A stretch of DNA of 64,000 bases from Eubacterium ruminantium (GTDB lineage Bacteria; Bacillota; Clostridia; Lachnospirales; Lachnospiraceae), in NCBI RefSeq assembly GCF_900167085.1, contig NZ_FUXA01000006.1, positions 62,001 through 126,000 on the forward strand. Reading direction: 5' to 3'. Below, piece by piece: positions 1-7,136 of this stretch. Numbering within the stretch: position 1 is the first letter of the stretch; each line of letters opens with the position of its first letter. The notes under the pieces are model-generated. The model did not search any database, was not told where the DNA came from, and saw nothing but the letters and a program-made list of their open reading frames with translations. Position numbers and translations under genes: made by a program.

Positions 1-2
1 TG

Positions 3-2567
3 ACAGCTCGACTAAGATTTGATGTTTTTTTGGAACAAATTGGAATAGAAGTTTTTAATTCTCCAAAATCATTTTCTATAAACGAACTAATAGCTGAACT
101 CGAAAAAACCAATAAAATATTAATTGTAGATGGATTAGATCATGTTGAGAATTATAACCCAATTGAATTAGACAAGTTTATTGATTTTTTTGAATTGTTA
201 AATACATCGAAAGTGTCTGTCTTATTGTTATCCAGACCTTTAAGGAGGAAGATAATATGGAATAAGCTTGAATTGACTAACTGGTCTATGGATGAAACCT
301 TTTTATATTTGTATTTGACATATGGTATAAATGATTATCATTTAAAGAATAATATATATAAATTAACTAAAGGTTATCCTATTATTATATATTATGTTGC
401 TGAACATTATAAAAAAAGGGGAGAACTAGGTTTTGATAATCCAATAAGTGATATATCTGATTATTATGATAAATTACTCACAAATATTAAAGTAAAAGAA
501 TTATTAGGTGTTTTTGCAAATAATAATAGTTTTTTTACATATAAAGAATTGGGAGACTTTTCAGGTGCTTTTTTTTCTTCAATAAATAGTTTTATAGAGG
601 ATTATCCGTATCTTTTTAATATCGAAGTCAATAGGGTGTCTTTGTTTCATGACAGTTTTAATACTTATTTGCGCAATAGCTTTATTAAATCGCCGGATTT
701 AAGCAAAATAATTATTAATAAGGTATGTGAATCGCTATATTCTGGAGAAGTTGAATATATGGCAAGAGTTTCATCTTTTATGTTAGATGAATCTGTTATT
801 TCTAAACTTATTAGTCAATATTCTGATTTTGATTTTTTTGAAAAATTAATTAATAAGACTATTGATTTTAATTCGCTTTTTTCTTTTTATGATCAATTAA
901 GATATTTATTAGAATGTAGGGCAAATATTCTAAATGTATATCAATATTATTCGTTTGCATTGATATATCAAATTGTCTCAAGAAATGATCTTATAGGATA
1001 TGAAAACCATATTTATCAAGTATTATTATATCTTAATAAACAAGATGATATAGAAAATAGTATTTTTAGCTCAGGTATTATATGGAATGTATATTTGACA
1101 TGTAAGTATAAATCAGACAAATACTTAAAACGTTTCTTTTCAAATACCATGTATGGTGCTAATCAAATTGATGACGCTATAAGATCCATATTAGATGAGG
1201 ATAGTTTTTATGAATGCTTCGATAAAGAACCGGAATATCCACAAATACTAGATAAAATAAATCAAACTGATATTGATACAATAGAAAAGAGAGATTTAAT
1301 TATTGATTATCTTGTTAGTATTTGGATACATAAAAAAATAGATTATCCATTGTTTATGGAAATTAATGAGTATATTGAAAACAATGATGATAAGGCTATA
1401 AATAAAAAGTTATTTAATAAATATATTAAAGATAGATTTTGGGTTGAAAGTATATGTAAAGCAGTAAGATATAAGCTTCATGAATTAGGATTCTTTGAGG
1501 AAAATAATATTTTTAGAAATTATAGTTCTGTAAAAGAGATAATAAATAATAAAGCTTGTGAAGGTTCTTTTAATGTTTCTTCGTATTTACTCTCATATAT
1601 TCGGCTCTCAAATCATGATAATAAATCTATTGATATTAATAATATTAATTATTTTTGGATGATGTATTATCAAAGAAAAGATTATAGTGTTCATACCATA
1701 GATGTGGCTTTATATATATTTGAAAAACATGGTTTTTTAGATGAAGATGATTCTGTTTGTATAATTAATCGATTAATGAATCAGTCTGAAAAAGGGATAC
1801 GCCATCTATTAGCTACCTATATAAATTTAAAAGGTCCTGAATTTACAAATAAACTAGTTGAAACAAATAAGATTTATGATAATAATCTAAAAATCAATTG
1901 GTTAGAAATCAGCCCGGAAAATATTAATTGTTTACCAAAGTGCTTTATAAATGAGATTATAAATGAGTTAATAAGTATCCATTATAATACAAAGCATATA
2001 GATGGTTGGGATATAAAAGAAGCATTAAAATCAAGGTATAGCAAAATGTTTGTTGATGCTCTTGATTACTATGATATAGCTGTATATGGTGGTTTATCAG
2101 AAAATGAAATTAATATATTAGAGTCTGCTGGCGTTCAATATTTAAGCGATGAAAGTAGTTCGTTAAAAAAAGAATATGTACCTTTCGAACATGGATATAT
2201 TGGAGAAGAAGACTTTGACTATATAAAAAAAAGCGGAATGTCAGCATTGGAATGTTCGCGTTATGCAGATGGTTCATTTTCTTGTTTGCCATATGTTGAA
2301 ATATATGATTTTTTTGACAAAGTTGTAATAAAAAAAGAATATCTTGCAATAATACATCAGGCTCTGTTTGCACGTGTTATAGATAAACAACATATTGGTA
2401 ATTGGAACGAAATTATCGGTAATATACCAAACCTTATAGATCATTATGATATAGAAATAGAATGGAATAAACTTTTCTGTATATTTGTTAGATTCTTAGA
2501 TTTGTCAGAAATATACTATCCGGATAGTTTATTAAAACTTATAAAGGGGGACAGCCATAATGCGTGA
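3..2567 (+). CDS. STAND/NACHT-like NTPase, 5' end outside the window
   Basis: The frame is open from base 3, so the gene begins before the window; the first start-like codon inside (TTG at 30) has no ribosome-binding site and should not be taken as the start. The visible protein opens with a Walker B-like strand (KILIVDGLDHVE) followed by a hydrophobic strand ending in LLLSRPL, the sensor-1 arrangement of STAND/NACHT ATPases. The P-loop must lie upstream. The remaining ~700 residues are helical and rich in Asn, Ile and Tyr, with no motif I can name; they would be the winged-helix and sensor part. Base composition is far more AT-rich than the housekeeping genes of this window, which suggests transfer. 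The stop overlaps the next start by 8 bp. Family is inferred; a role in phage defence is possible but unproven. Confidence 0.6.
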   Translation, partial: TARLRFDVFLEQIGIEVFNSPKSFSINELIAELEKTNKILIVDGLDHVENYNPIELDKFIDFFELLNTSKVSVLLLSRPLRRKIIWNKLELTNWSMDETFLYLYLTYGINDYHLKNNIYKLTKGYPIIIYYVAEHYKKRGELGFDNPISDISDYYDKLLTNIKVKELLGVFANNNSFFTYKELGDFSGAFFSSINSFIEDYPYLFNIEVNRVSLFHDSFNTYLRNSFIKSPDLSKIIINKVCESLYSGEVEYMARVSSFMLDESVISKLISQYSDFDFFEKLINKTIDFNSLFSFYDQLRYLLECRANILNVYQYYSFALIYQIVSRNDLIGYENHIYQVLLYLNKQDDIENSIFSSGIIWNVYLTCKYKSDKYLKRFFSNTMYGANQIDDAIRSILDEDSFYECFDKEPEYPQILDKINQTDIDTIEKRDLIIDYLVSIWIHKKIDYPLFMEINEYIENNDDKAINKKLFNKYIKDRFWVESICKAVRYKLHELGFFEENNIFRNYSSVKEIINNKACEGSFNVSSYLLSYIRLSNHDNKSIDINNINYFWMMYYQRKDYSVHTIDVALYIFEKHGFLDEDDSVCIINRLMNQSEKGIRHLLATYINLKGPEFTNKLVETNKIYDNNLKINWLEISPENINCLPKCFINEIINELISIHYNTKHIDGWDIKEALKSRYSKMFVDALDYYDIAVYGGLSENEINILESAGVQYLSDESSSLKKEYVPFEHGYIGEEDFDYIKKSGMSALECSRYADGSFSCLPYVEIYDFFDKVVIKKEYLAIIHQALFARVIDKQHIGNWNEIIGNIPNLIDHYDIEIEWNKLFCIFVRFLDLSEIYYPDSLLKLIKGDSHNA

Positions 2568-3057
2568 GAATTCCCCCTCAAAAGATTATATTGATTTTAT
2601 TTGTGCTCTCTATGGAGATGTTTATGATGATAGATTAGAAGATTCAAAACCACCAACTGCAGGATACGAATCTCGTGTACCTGGTTCAGATTGGTCACCG
2701 GGAAAGTTTTCAATGCATAAAAGTCTTCAAGTTTTTCAAAAAGAATTAGAAGAAAAAGGTATAAAAATGTCAACATCGAAAATAAGAAAAATACTTATTA
2801 CTGGTGGATGTTGGTCAACGGAAAGAAGTAGAGAAGTGGAACGACTTTTTAAGCTTTATACATTATCTGTATCAAATGGTGGATTAGGATTTAAAGAAGA
2901 TATAGCTATAAAAAGAATAGCAAATGAACTTAAAGTAAGTGTTGCCACTGTAACTATAAATCTTCCTTATATCAGTGTTGTATATAATCTTGAACATAAG
3001 AGTAAAAATGCAGTTCGATGTGAAGAATATAAAAAAAGAAAACAGATTAAAAAGTAG
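2560..3057 (+). CDS. Helix-turn-helix protein coupled to the STAND-like NTPase
   Basis: A 165-aa basic protein. Its start overlaps the upstream stop by 8 bp and follows AAAGGGGGA, so the two genes are translationally coupled. The N-terminal half has the segment PTAGYESRVPGSDWSPG followed by a helical region with KILITGGCWSTERSREVERL; the C-terminal half carries a clear helix-turn-helix (IAIKRIANELKVSVATVTIN), as in sigma-70 region-4-like or Xre-like folds, and a lysine-rich tail. I recognise the type as one common in mobile DNA of Clostridia but know no defined function. It could regulate its own operon or act as the DNA-binding partner of the ATPase. Confidence 0.55.
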   Translation: MRENSPSKDYIDFICALYGDVYDDRLEDSKPPTAGYESRVPGSDWSPGKFSMHKSLQVFQKELEEKGIKMSTSKIRKILITGGCWSTERSREVERLFKLYTLSVSNGGLGFKEDIAIKRIANELKVSVATVTINLPYISVVYNLEHKSKNAVRCEEYKKRKQIKK

Positions 3058-3073
3058 TTGAGTTAAAAAACGC

Positions 3074-3102
3074 TTGCATTCCCGGAAATTTTCTGATATT
3101 AT
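3074..3102 (+). promoter_or_regulatory. Sigma-A-type promoter of the lexA-like gene
   Basis: TTGCAT at 3074-3079, a 17-bp spacer and TATTAT at 3097-3102, preceded by TG. It lies 44 bp upstream of the lexA start and overlaps nothing coding once the correct start is used. Confidence 0.75.
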
Positions 3103-3105
3103 TTC

Positions 3106-3130
3106 TATCGTAAACGGTGCGTTTAAGATA
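3106..3130 (+). promoter_or_regulatory. Operator-like inverted repeat in the lexA transcription start region
   Basis: TATCGTAAAC at 3106-3115 and GTTTAAGATA at 3121-3130 form an inverted repeat with 9 of 10 positions matched around GGTGC. It sits directly after the -10 box, the usual place for LexA autorepression. It is not the Bacillus CGAAC-N4-GTTCG box, so binding by this LexA is an inference from position. Confidence 0.5.
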
Positions 3131-3145
3131 GAAAGGAAACACATC

Positions 3146-3751
3146 ATGAGAAGCAAGAGTAAGGAATTAATGCTTAAAATTCGAGACTTCGCAGAACAGT
3201 TTACTCTAGAATACTCGCGTACGCCGTCCACAGCTGAGATAGGCGAAGCACTTGGCATCAGCAAAGCAACGGCTTTCAATTATCTGAAGGAGATGCATCA
3301 GCAGGGGATGATCACATATGAAGAAGGTGTGCTTCAAACAAGGGTTACGAATAAGCTGAATGCAGAGACTGTAAATATACCTATAGTGGGAGTTATTCCT
3401 TGTGGTTCTCCGGAAGAACAGATTGAGAATACGGAAGAGTATATAACATTGCCAAAGTCCTTGCTTGGAAGTGGAGATTTCTTTATTCTCCGAGCAAGTG
3501 GTGACTCTATGGTGGATGCCGGAATTAATAGTGGTGACTTGGTTATTGTAAGAAAGCAGCTTGAAGCAAATCCGGGAGACATTGTAGCGGCTCTTGTAGA
3601 TGGTGGAAGTACTTTGAAACGCCTGAGTTACAATAAGGCTACAAGAAAGTATTTTTTACTGCCTGAGAATAAAAAGAAAAACTATCTTCCAATAGAGGGA
3701 AAAGACGGGAATATTCAGGGGGTAGCAATAAAAGTATTGAAGGACTTGTAG
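3146..3751 (+). CDS. lexA: LexA-type SOS repressor (S24 autoprotease)
   Basis: A 201-aa protein, the usual LexA length. The N-terminal winged helix (residues ~1-65) contains TPSTAEIGEALGISKATAF. The C-terminal S24 domain has a Cys-Gly cleavage site (VIPCGSP, Cys86), the serine nucleophile in ASGDSMVD (Ser121) and the lysine in GSTLKRL (Lys158), so autoproteolysis should be intact. The start is the ATG after AGAAAGGAAAC; an in-frame upstream codon at 3074 lies inside the promoter and is rejected. A dyad between promoter and start suggests autoregulation. Its place between an AT-rich ATPase pair and a plasmid-like cassette, away from other SOS genes, leaves open that it is an element-borne copy and not the host master repressor. 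Confidence 0.88.
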   Translation: MRSKSKELMLKIRDFAEQFTLEYSRTPSTAEIGEALGISKATAFNYLKEMHQQGMITYEEGVLQTRVTNKLNAETVNIPIVGVIPCGSPEEQIENTEEYITLPKSLLGSGDFFILRASGDSMVDAGINSGDLVIVRKQLEANPGDIVAALVDGGSTLKRLSYNKATRKYFLLPENKKKNYLPIEGKDGNIQGVAIKVLKDL

Positions 3752-3955
3752 CGGACTATTATCTGCTGTGATCCTTGGTTGGTGGTGACTGAGGTGTAAC
3801 AGTCCTGAACCGACAAAGCGGGTTCTTGTACAACTATATATCTGTTAGCAGCGTTGCTTTGACGCTTCGGAATGGCTAATAGACTTCTCATCAACGGTTT
3901 TGTTTCCCTTATCCGTATGAGTGATTAATAATCATTTTTTTATGGAGGAATTTTG
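3752..3955 (+). other. Gene-free structured leader upstream of the zinc-ribbon gene
   Basis: No reading frame of note. Several short inverted repeats can be drawn: ACTG/CAGT, GAACC/GGTTC around GACAAAGCG, and TTAGC/GCTAA enclosing an inner AGCG/CGCT stem. The end has TGATT-AAT-AATCA followed by seven T residues, a weak terminator-like hairpin just before TGGAGGAATTTTG. This could be a 5' leader or a small RNA; I cannot assign a family. Confidence 0.3.
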
Positions 3956-4210
3956 ATGAGCGTAGCAAAGAACGACGCAGAGTATTGTGTGACTTGTCCT
4001 AAATGTGCCAAAGTCATACAGAAAACATTTGCAACAGATTCTTTTATCAAGTGTCCTAAATGTGGATTTGATTACTATTCATATGTTAATGACGGAGTGG
4101 CTATATCCGTGGATAGATCTAAGTATGTTAGTGATAATACAAGAAAGACTATACTGTTATATGCCAGAGCACTTACTAAACTTGAAAAAGACCATGTACT
4201 AACCGACTGA
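3956..4210 (+). CDS. Small zinc-ribbon protein
   Basis: An 84-aa protein starting at ATG 3956 behind TGGAGG (a TTG one codon upstream is less likely). Two CxxC pairs (CVTCPKCAKV at residues ~11-20 and IKCPKCGFDY at ~31-40) form a zinc ribbon of the rubredoxin/TFIIS knuckle type, followed by a short helical tail. No catalytic residues are seen. Proteins like this in mobile elements often bind nucleic acid or act as adaptors. It is alone in its transcription unit, between a structured leader and a strong terminator. Confidence 0.6.
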   Translation: MSVAKNDAEYCVTCPKCAKVIQKTFATDSFIKCPKCGFDYYSYVNDGVAISVDRSKYVSDNTRKTILLYARALTKLEKDHVLTD

Positions 4211-4329
4211 TAAGAGAAAACTGAAGAAAAGAGTGATTTGATGAATTCGTTGTACTGACAAGTGATCAGAAGTTCGGCATCATATCGCGAGAGTTTGTCG
4301 AGAGACTATATTTGACATTGAATCATCAG

Positions 4330-4389
4330 AAGTCCGGCAAAACGTGTTAAGACCATTTTGGTTTTATATCGTTTTGCCGGACTTTTTTT
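4330..4389 (+). terminator. Rho-independent terminator
   Basis: A perfect 15-bp stem, AAGTCCGGCAAAACG at 4330-4344 with its complement at 4370-4384, a 25-nt loop and a run of T residues. A degenerate copy of the left arm (CAGAAGTTCGGCAT) lies at 4265-4278. It closes the zinc-ribbon unit. Confidence 0.85.
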
Positions 4390-4419
4390 GTAAAAAAATT
4401 TTGAAAAATACATATTATT

Positions 4420-4477
4420 TGTTGTAAAACATCCTGCGTTTCGTGGGATAAGTGAAGAACTGTGCCAAGGGTACAGT
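4420..4477 (+). promoter_or_regulatory. Leader element A (36-bp repeat plus hairpin) of the 4648 gene
   Basis: Bases 4420-4455 match bases 5378-5413 at 30 of 36 positions without gaps. The core is AAAC-N7-GTTT followed by CGTG. Directly after it, ACTGTGCC-AAG-GGTACAGT (4459-4477) folds into an 8-bp hairpin with one G-U pair. The element may be an operator, a promoter or part of a structured RNA; the -10-like bases (GGATAA or TGATAG) are poor, so I do not call a promoter. The rest of 4211-4647 contains the terminator above and the leader hairpins below, with no gene. Confidence 0.5.
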
Positions 4478-4551
4478 TACAGGTAAAGAGATTTACAGAT
4501 AAGAGGAAGATTTCTATCCGGACTATCTGAAAACTAAATAAAAACTTTGGA

Positions 4552-4646
4552 GGTGAGGCTCACCCAAATAAAAAAAACGGGTGAGTCAAAATCCTCTTCT
4601 TTGCGTGCAAATATGTGTTGATGGCCACCCGTAGAAAGGTGGTCAT
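4552..4646 (+). promoter_or_regulatory. Leader with alternative hairpins ending in an RBS-covering stem
   Basis: CTCACCC at 4559-4565 can pair either with the adjacent GGTGAG (4552-4557) or with GGGTGAG (4579-4585), so the two folds exclude each other. A third stem, ATGGCCACC (4621-4629) with GGTGGTCAT (4638-4646), nine pairs including one G-U, encloses AGAAAGG and buries the Shine-Dalgarno bases 2 nt before the ATG at 4648. This points to control of translation of the next gene by RNA folding. Confidence 0.5.
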
Positions 4647-4647
4647 T

Positions 4648-5145
4648 ATGACATTAAAGGAACTTTATTCACAGGTTAGAGGTGGAAAAGCAAAAGGACA
4701 GCTTGGAAAGTATCAGCTTCTTTCAAGACATGAGAGACAGCTTGCTAAGTATGTAACAACTATGGGAGGAGGATCTATCAAGGTCTGTATCAGAGTATTT
4801 GAGAGTGGTTATGTTCTCTATGAGGAGGATGAGAAGTTCACTGTGTTCCATCTCAGTGAAATCGTAAATAAGAATATGGAATACGACACTACTGATTCAA
4901 CTCTGGTTTCAAGGAAAGAGAGAAACATACAGTCTGAAGTTTTAATGAGTTCAGAGTGGTATGTCAGAATCATCCTCGAAGGAAATGATCGTATCATGCG
5001 TAACCGTGAAAAGGTAGAGGCTGATCATACGGAGTTCTCATACAGTGGAATATCTGAGGATATGGCACAGCTTGGAACATCAGATGATTATCTGAAAGAA
5101 ATTATCAAAGAACTGGATCATCAGAAGATGCTTGAGATATTCTAA
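4648..5145 (+). CDS. Uncharacterised 165-aa protein of a plasmid-like cassette
   Basis: The start is ATG 4648, immediately after AGAAAGGTGG; an in-frame codon at 4615 lies upstream of the hairpin and is rejected. The N-terminus is basic (residues ~1-35: LKELYSQVRGGKAKGQ, then LLSRHERQLAKYV), the middle looks like beta strands (GSIKVCIRVFESGYVLYEED), and the C-terminus is acidic. There is no membrane segment or zinc motif. I do not recognise the family. Its neighbours, a small helix-turn-helix gene 15 bp downstream and a ParM-like gene sharing the same leader element, suggest a job in maintenance or control of an integrated or plasmid-like element. Confidence 0.6.
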   Translation: MTLKELYSQVRGGKAKGQLGKYQLLSRHERQLAKYVTTMGGGSIKVCIRVFESGYVLYEEDEKFTVFHLSEIVNKNMEYDTTDSTLVSRKERNIQSEVLMSSEWYVRIILEGNDRIMRNREKVEADHTEFSYSGISEDMAQLGTSDDYLKEIIKELDHQKMLEIF

Positions 5146-5160
5146 ATTGTAAAGAATTCA

Positions 5161-5337
5161 ATGAAGCCTATTAAGTGGGAAATCTTTGTAAAAATCATGG
5201 GTGATGGAAAGACTCAGGTTGAAATAGCTCCACTCTTTGGAAAGACTCAGCAGGCGGTCAGCAGACATTATGTTGATGCAAAGAAGATAGTAGAAGCACT
5301 TCGTGAGCAGCTTAAAGAGATGTATTACGAAGATTAA
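5161..5337 (+). CDS. 58-aa helix-turn-helix protein
   Basis: A short open frame starting at ATG 5161, 15 bp after the previous stop. The translated protein has a convincing helix-turn-helix: KTQVEIAPLFGKTQQAVSRH (residues ~17-36), of the sigma-70 region-4 / TrfB kind, followed by a charged C-terminal helix (KKIVEALREQLKEMYYED). The ribosome-binding site is weak (GTAAAG), which fits translational coupling. A DNA-binding protein next to a ParM-like gene could act as a ParR-like adaptor or as the cassette repressor; neither can be shown from sequence. Confidence 0.6.
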   Translation: MKPIKWEIFVKIMGDGKTQVEIAPLFGKTQQAVSRHYVDAKKIVEALREQLKEMYYED

Positions 5338-5377
5338 TTGGTTGCAGGAAAAATATTTTATAAAAATTCGCAAATTA

Positions 5378-5425
5378 TGTTGTTAAACACTTTGCGTTTC
5401 GTGTGATAGGTGAGAGTCGTTTATT
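5378..5425 (+). promoter_or_regulatory. Leader element B, repeat of element A, upstream of the parM-like gene
   Basis: Bases 5378-5413 are the second copy of the 36-bp element at 4420-4455 (30/36 identical; both contain GCGTTTCGTG). As in the first copy, a short inverted repeat follows (GAGAG at 5412-5416 with a CTTCTC arm downstream), although it is weaker. Shared leaders imply shared control of the two cassette genes. Confidence 0.5.
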
Positions 5426-5487
5426 CAAGGCTTCTCATTTATCGAACATTTACAACTGAATAGCCTGCAACCGACGAAGATATTCCT

Positions 5488-5589
5488 ATGGACGCTTATC
5501 CGATAGAAACTATTGCATTCTGCGAAGCTTTCGGACTTGCCCATGGTGGACGCCGCAGAGATCCTGGGGCAGGGAACGGCACGGTTTAG
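5488..5589 (+). CDS. Possible 33-aa small ORF in the parM leader
   Basis: ATG 5488 to TAG 5589 encodes a 33-aa peptide beginning MDAYPIETIAFCEAFG and ending in a Gly/Arg/Asp-rich tail (GGRRRDPGAGNGTV). The stretch is more GC-rich than its surroundings, which may signal a coding or structured segment. There is no good Shine-Dalgarno sequence and I do not recognise it. It may equally be part of a structured leader. Confidence 0.25.
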   Translation: MDAYPIETIAFCEAFGLAHGGRRRDPGAGNGTV

Positions 5590-5630
5590 CAGGTGTGCGA
5601 GAACTATTATAGATGAAAAAGATGACAATA

Positions 5631-5663
5631 CCTCCGGTTCGACTTCTTTTGTGGAGCCGGAGG
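5631..5663 (+). promoter_or_regulatory. RBS-sequestering hairpin before the parM-like gene
   Basis: CCTCCGGT at 5631-5638 pairs with GCCGGAGG at 5656-5663 (seven Watson-Crick pairs plus one U-G). The right arm contains the GGAGG Shine-Dalgarno sequence for the short ORF at 5671, so folding would block ribosome entry. This parallels the hairpin before the 4648 gene. Confidence 0.5.
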
Positions 5664-5670
5664 ATTACAC

Positions 5671-5700
5671 ATGAAACAAAAAGGATGTGGTTTGAAATGA
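5671..5700 (+). CDS. Nine-residue leader peptide overlapping the parM start
   Basis: ATG AAA CAA AAA GGA TGT GGT TTG AAA TGA follows the strong site GCCGGAGGA with 7-nt spacing and ends in ATGA, where the downstream parM-like ATG (5697) overlaps its stop. This is a classical coupling arrangement: ribosomes loaded at the hairpin-controlled site would deliver initiation to the larger gene. The peptide itself is unlikely to have a function. Confidence 0.4.
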   Translation: MKQKGCGLK

Positions 5701-6350
5701 AAAGTATTGATAAAACAGGTGCTACAGTAACTGAAATCATAGGAATTGACCACGGATGGAGTTATATCAAGACAGTGGGTACTGTCTTTAAAAGCGGAGT
5801 AAAGGAAATAAGTACTGAGCCCGCTTTTTTTGATGATGTACTGGGATATAAAGGGAAGTTCTACAAGGTTGGAACAAGTCGTATGGAAGTAAAGAGGAAC
5901 AAGGTTGTAACACCTGATTATTACTACCTGACATTGGCAGCCATTGCTAAAGAATTAAAAATCAGAAAAAAGCATGATGCACATGTAGTAATAGCAGCAG
6001 GGCTTCCAGCTTCCAGATATGGAGATGAAAAGAAAGATTTTCAAAAATATCTGACTCAGAATAATGAGATTATCTTCAAATATGAAGAAGAGAATTTCCA
6101 TATATGGATTGATAAAGCTTTTATATATCCCCAGTGTTATCCGGCAGTGATAGACAGTCTGCCGATGTTTGGTTCTAAAGTTGTTGTAGTAGATATAGGA
6201 AGCTGGACCATAGATATCGTTCCGGTAATAAATCGTAAGCCGGATGAATCAGGTATCAGTTCTATACCTCAGGGAATCATAACCTGTATGAGGGCAATTA
6301 ATAAGGAATGTATTAGACGGTTCGGAGAGCAGATAGTGATGATTATTTGA
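5697..6350 (+). CDS. ParM/StbA-family actin-like protein, C-terminally truncated
   Basis: A 217-aa product of the plasmid-segregation actin-like ATPase family, which usually runs to about 300-350 aa. Phosphate-1 motif GIDHGWSYIKT lies near residue 16 and phosphate-2 motif VVVDIGSWTIDIVP near residue 167, both characteristic of the actin/Hsp70 fold; VVIAAGLPAS is also typical. After MRAINKECIRRFGEQI the expected C-terminal nucleotide-binding half is absent and the frame ends within a few codons, exactly where an AT-rich unrelated reading frame begins. The in-frame start at 5613 is rejected because it lies before the hairpin and lacks a ribosome-binding site. Probably a non-functional relic of a plasmid or integrative element. 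Confidence 0.75.
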   Translation: MKSIDKTGATVTEIIGIDHGWSYIKTVGTVFKSGVKEISTEPAFFDDVLGYKGKFYKVGTSRMEVKRNKVVTPDYYYLTLAAIAKELKIRKKHDAHVVIAAGLPASRYGDEKKDFQKYLTQNNEIIFKYEEENFHIWIDKAFIYPQCYPAVIDSLPMFGSKVVVVDIGSWTIDIVPVINRKPDESGISSIPQGIITCMRAINKECIRRFGEQIVMII

Positions 6351-7057
6351 AAGATATTGATCGTAAAGAATTAGGATTTGTTGCGTTAAATGAATATGAT
6401 AGCTATTTGGATGAGATTCTTGATGATTCAGATTTTAAAAAATCAGTTATTGAAATATTTGATGACATTAACAGTTTATATTCTAATTATGAAGATATTT
6501 CAAATATAGTTGACCAATGCTTAAGTATTATAAAGAATAATATGGATAATGTTGTATTAAAAAAAGTATCAATGTGTTTTAAAGACTATAATGATTTTCC
6601 GTTGCCTGAAGATACTAGTGCTATCACTATTGATGAAATCGATGATATTGTTTGTTGGTTTGAAGAGCAACAGGATTATTATAATGAATTATCTGATATA
6701 GAAAGATTGCCAGATAATTTAAAATATGGAGATAATATATGTATAAGAATTAATGATCAAGTATATTATCTTAAATTAGAAAGTTTGTTGGGCCCCTTAT
6801 CTGAGGGAGAACAAGAGACTATAGAAGTGAAAATTATAGATGAAAATAATAATATTATTTCAAAAGGAACCATAATTTTAACAGTGGGATATCTGAACTT
6901 TGATGAAGAAGGATGTGCTAGTGATGGCCTTGAAGATGATGTTGAATTTTCGTGTTCCGATATAGTTTCAAAGCTAAATTCATTGAAAGATGAATTAAAA
7001 TCTAATATAGAAAAAAATTTAGAGGGTTATGAGAAATTAAAAAAGATTATATCATAA
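6347..7057 (+). CDS. Unknown acidic protein at the parM truncation junction
   Basis: A 236-aa frame (TTG 6347 is the first formal start; the frame is open some codons further upstream into the parM-like sequence, so the true N-terminus may be missing). It is strongly acidic and helical at the start, has a beta-rich middle (NICIRINDQVYYLKLE) and ends in a charged coiled-coil-like helix. No Walker, nuclease or zinc motif is visible and I recognise no family. Codon use is much more AT-rich than the parM-like gene it abuts and resembles the first gene of the window. It is likely a fragment brought in by recombination. Confidence 0.45.
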   Translation: MKDIDRKELGFVALNEYDSYLDEILDDSDFKKSVIEIFDDINSLYSNYEDISNIVDQCLSIIKNNMDNVVLKKVSMCFKDYNDFPLPEDTSAITIDEIDDIVCWFEEQQDYYNELSDIERLPDNLKYGDNICIRINDQVYYLKLESLLGPLSEGEQETIEVKIIDENNNIISKGTIILTVGYLNFDEEGCASDGLEDDVEFSCSDIVSKLNSLKDELKSNIEKNLEGYEKLKKIIS

Positions 7058-7136
7058 AAGCATTTTTTCCATATTTATATGTGTTGACTGAAAATATAAT
7101 GAAAAACTGACAAGGTTTGGCTTTTTTCTTTAGAAT

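Noticed and set aside
5613-5696. Longer N-terminus for the ParM-like protein
   Set aside because: It would run through the RBS hairpin, has no Shine-Dalgarno site, and the family begins near the GIDHGWS motif.
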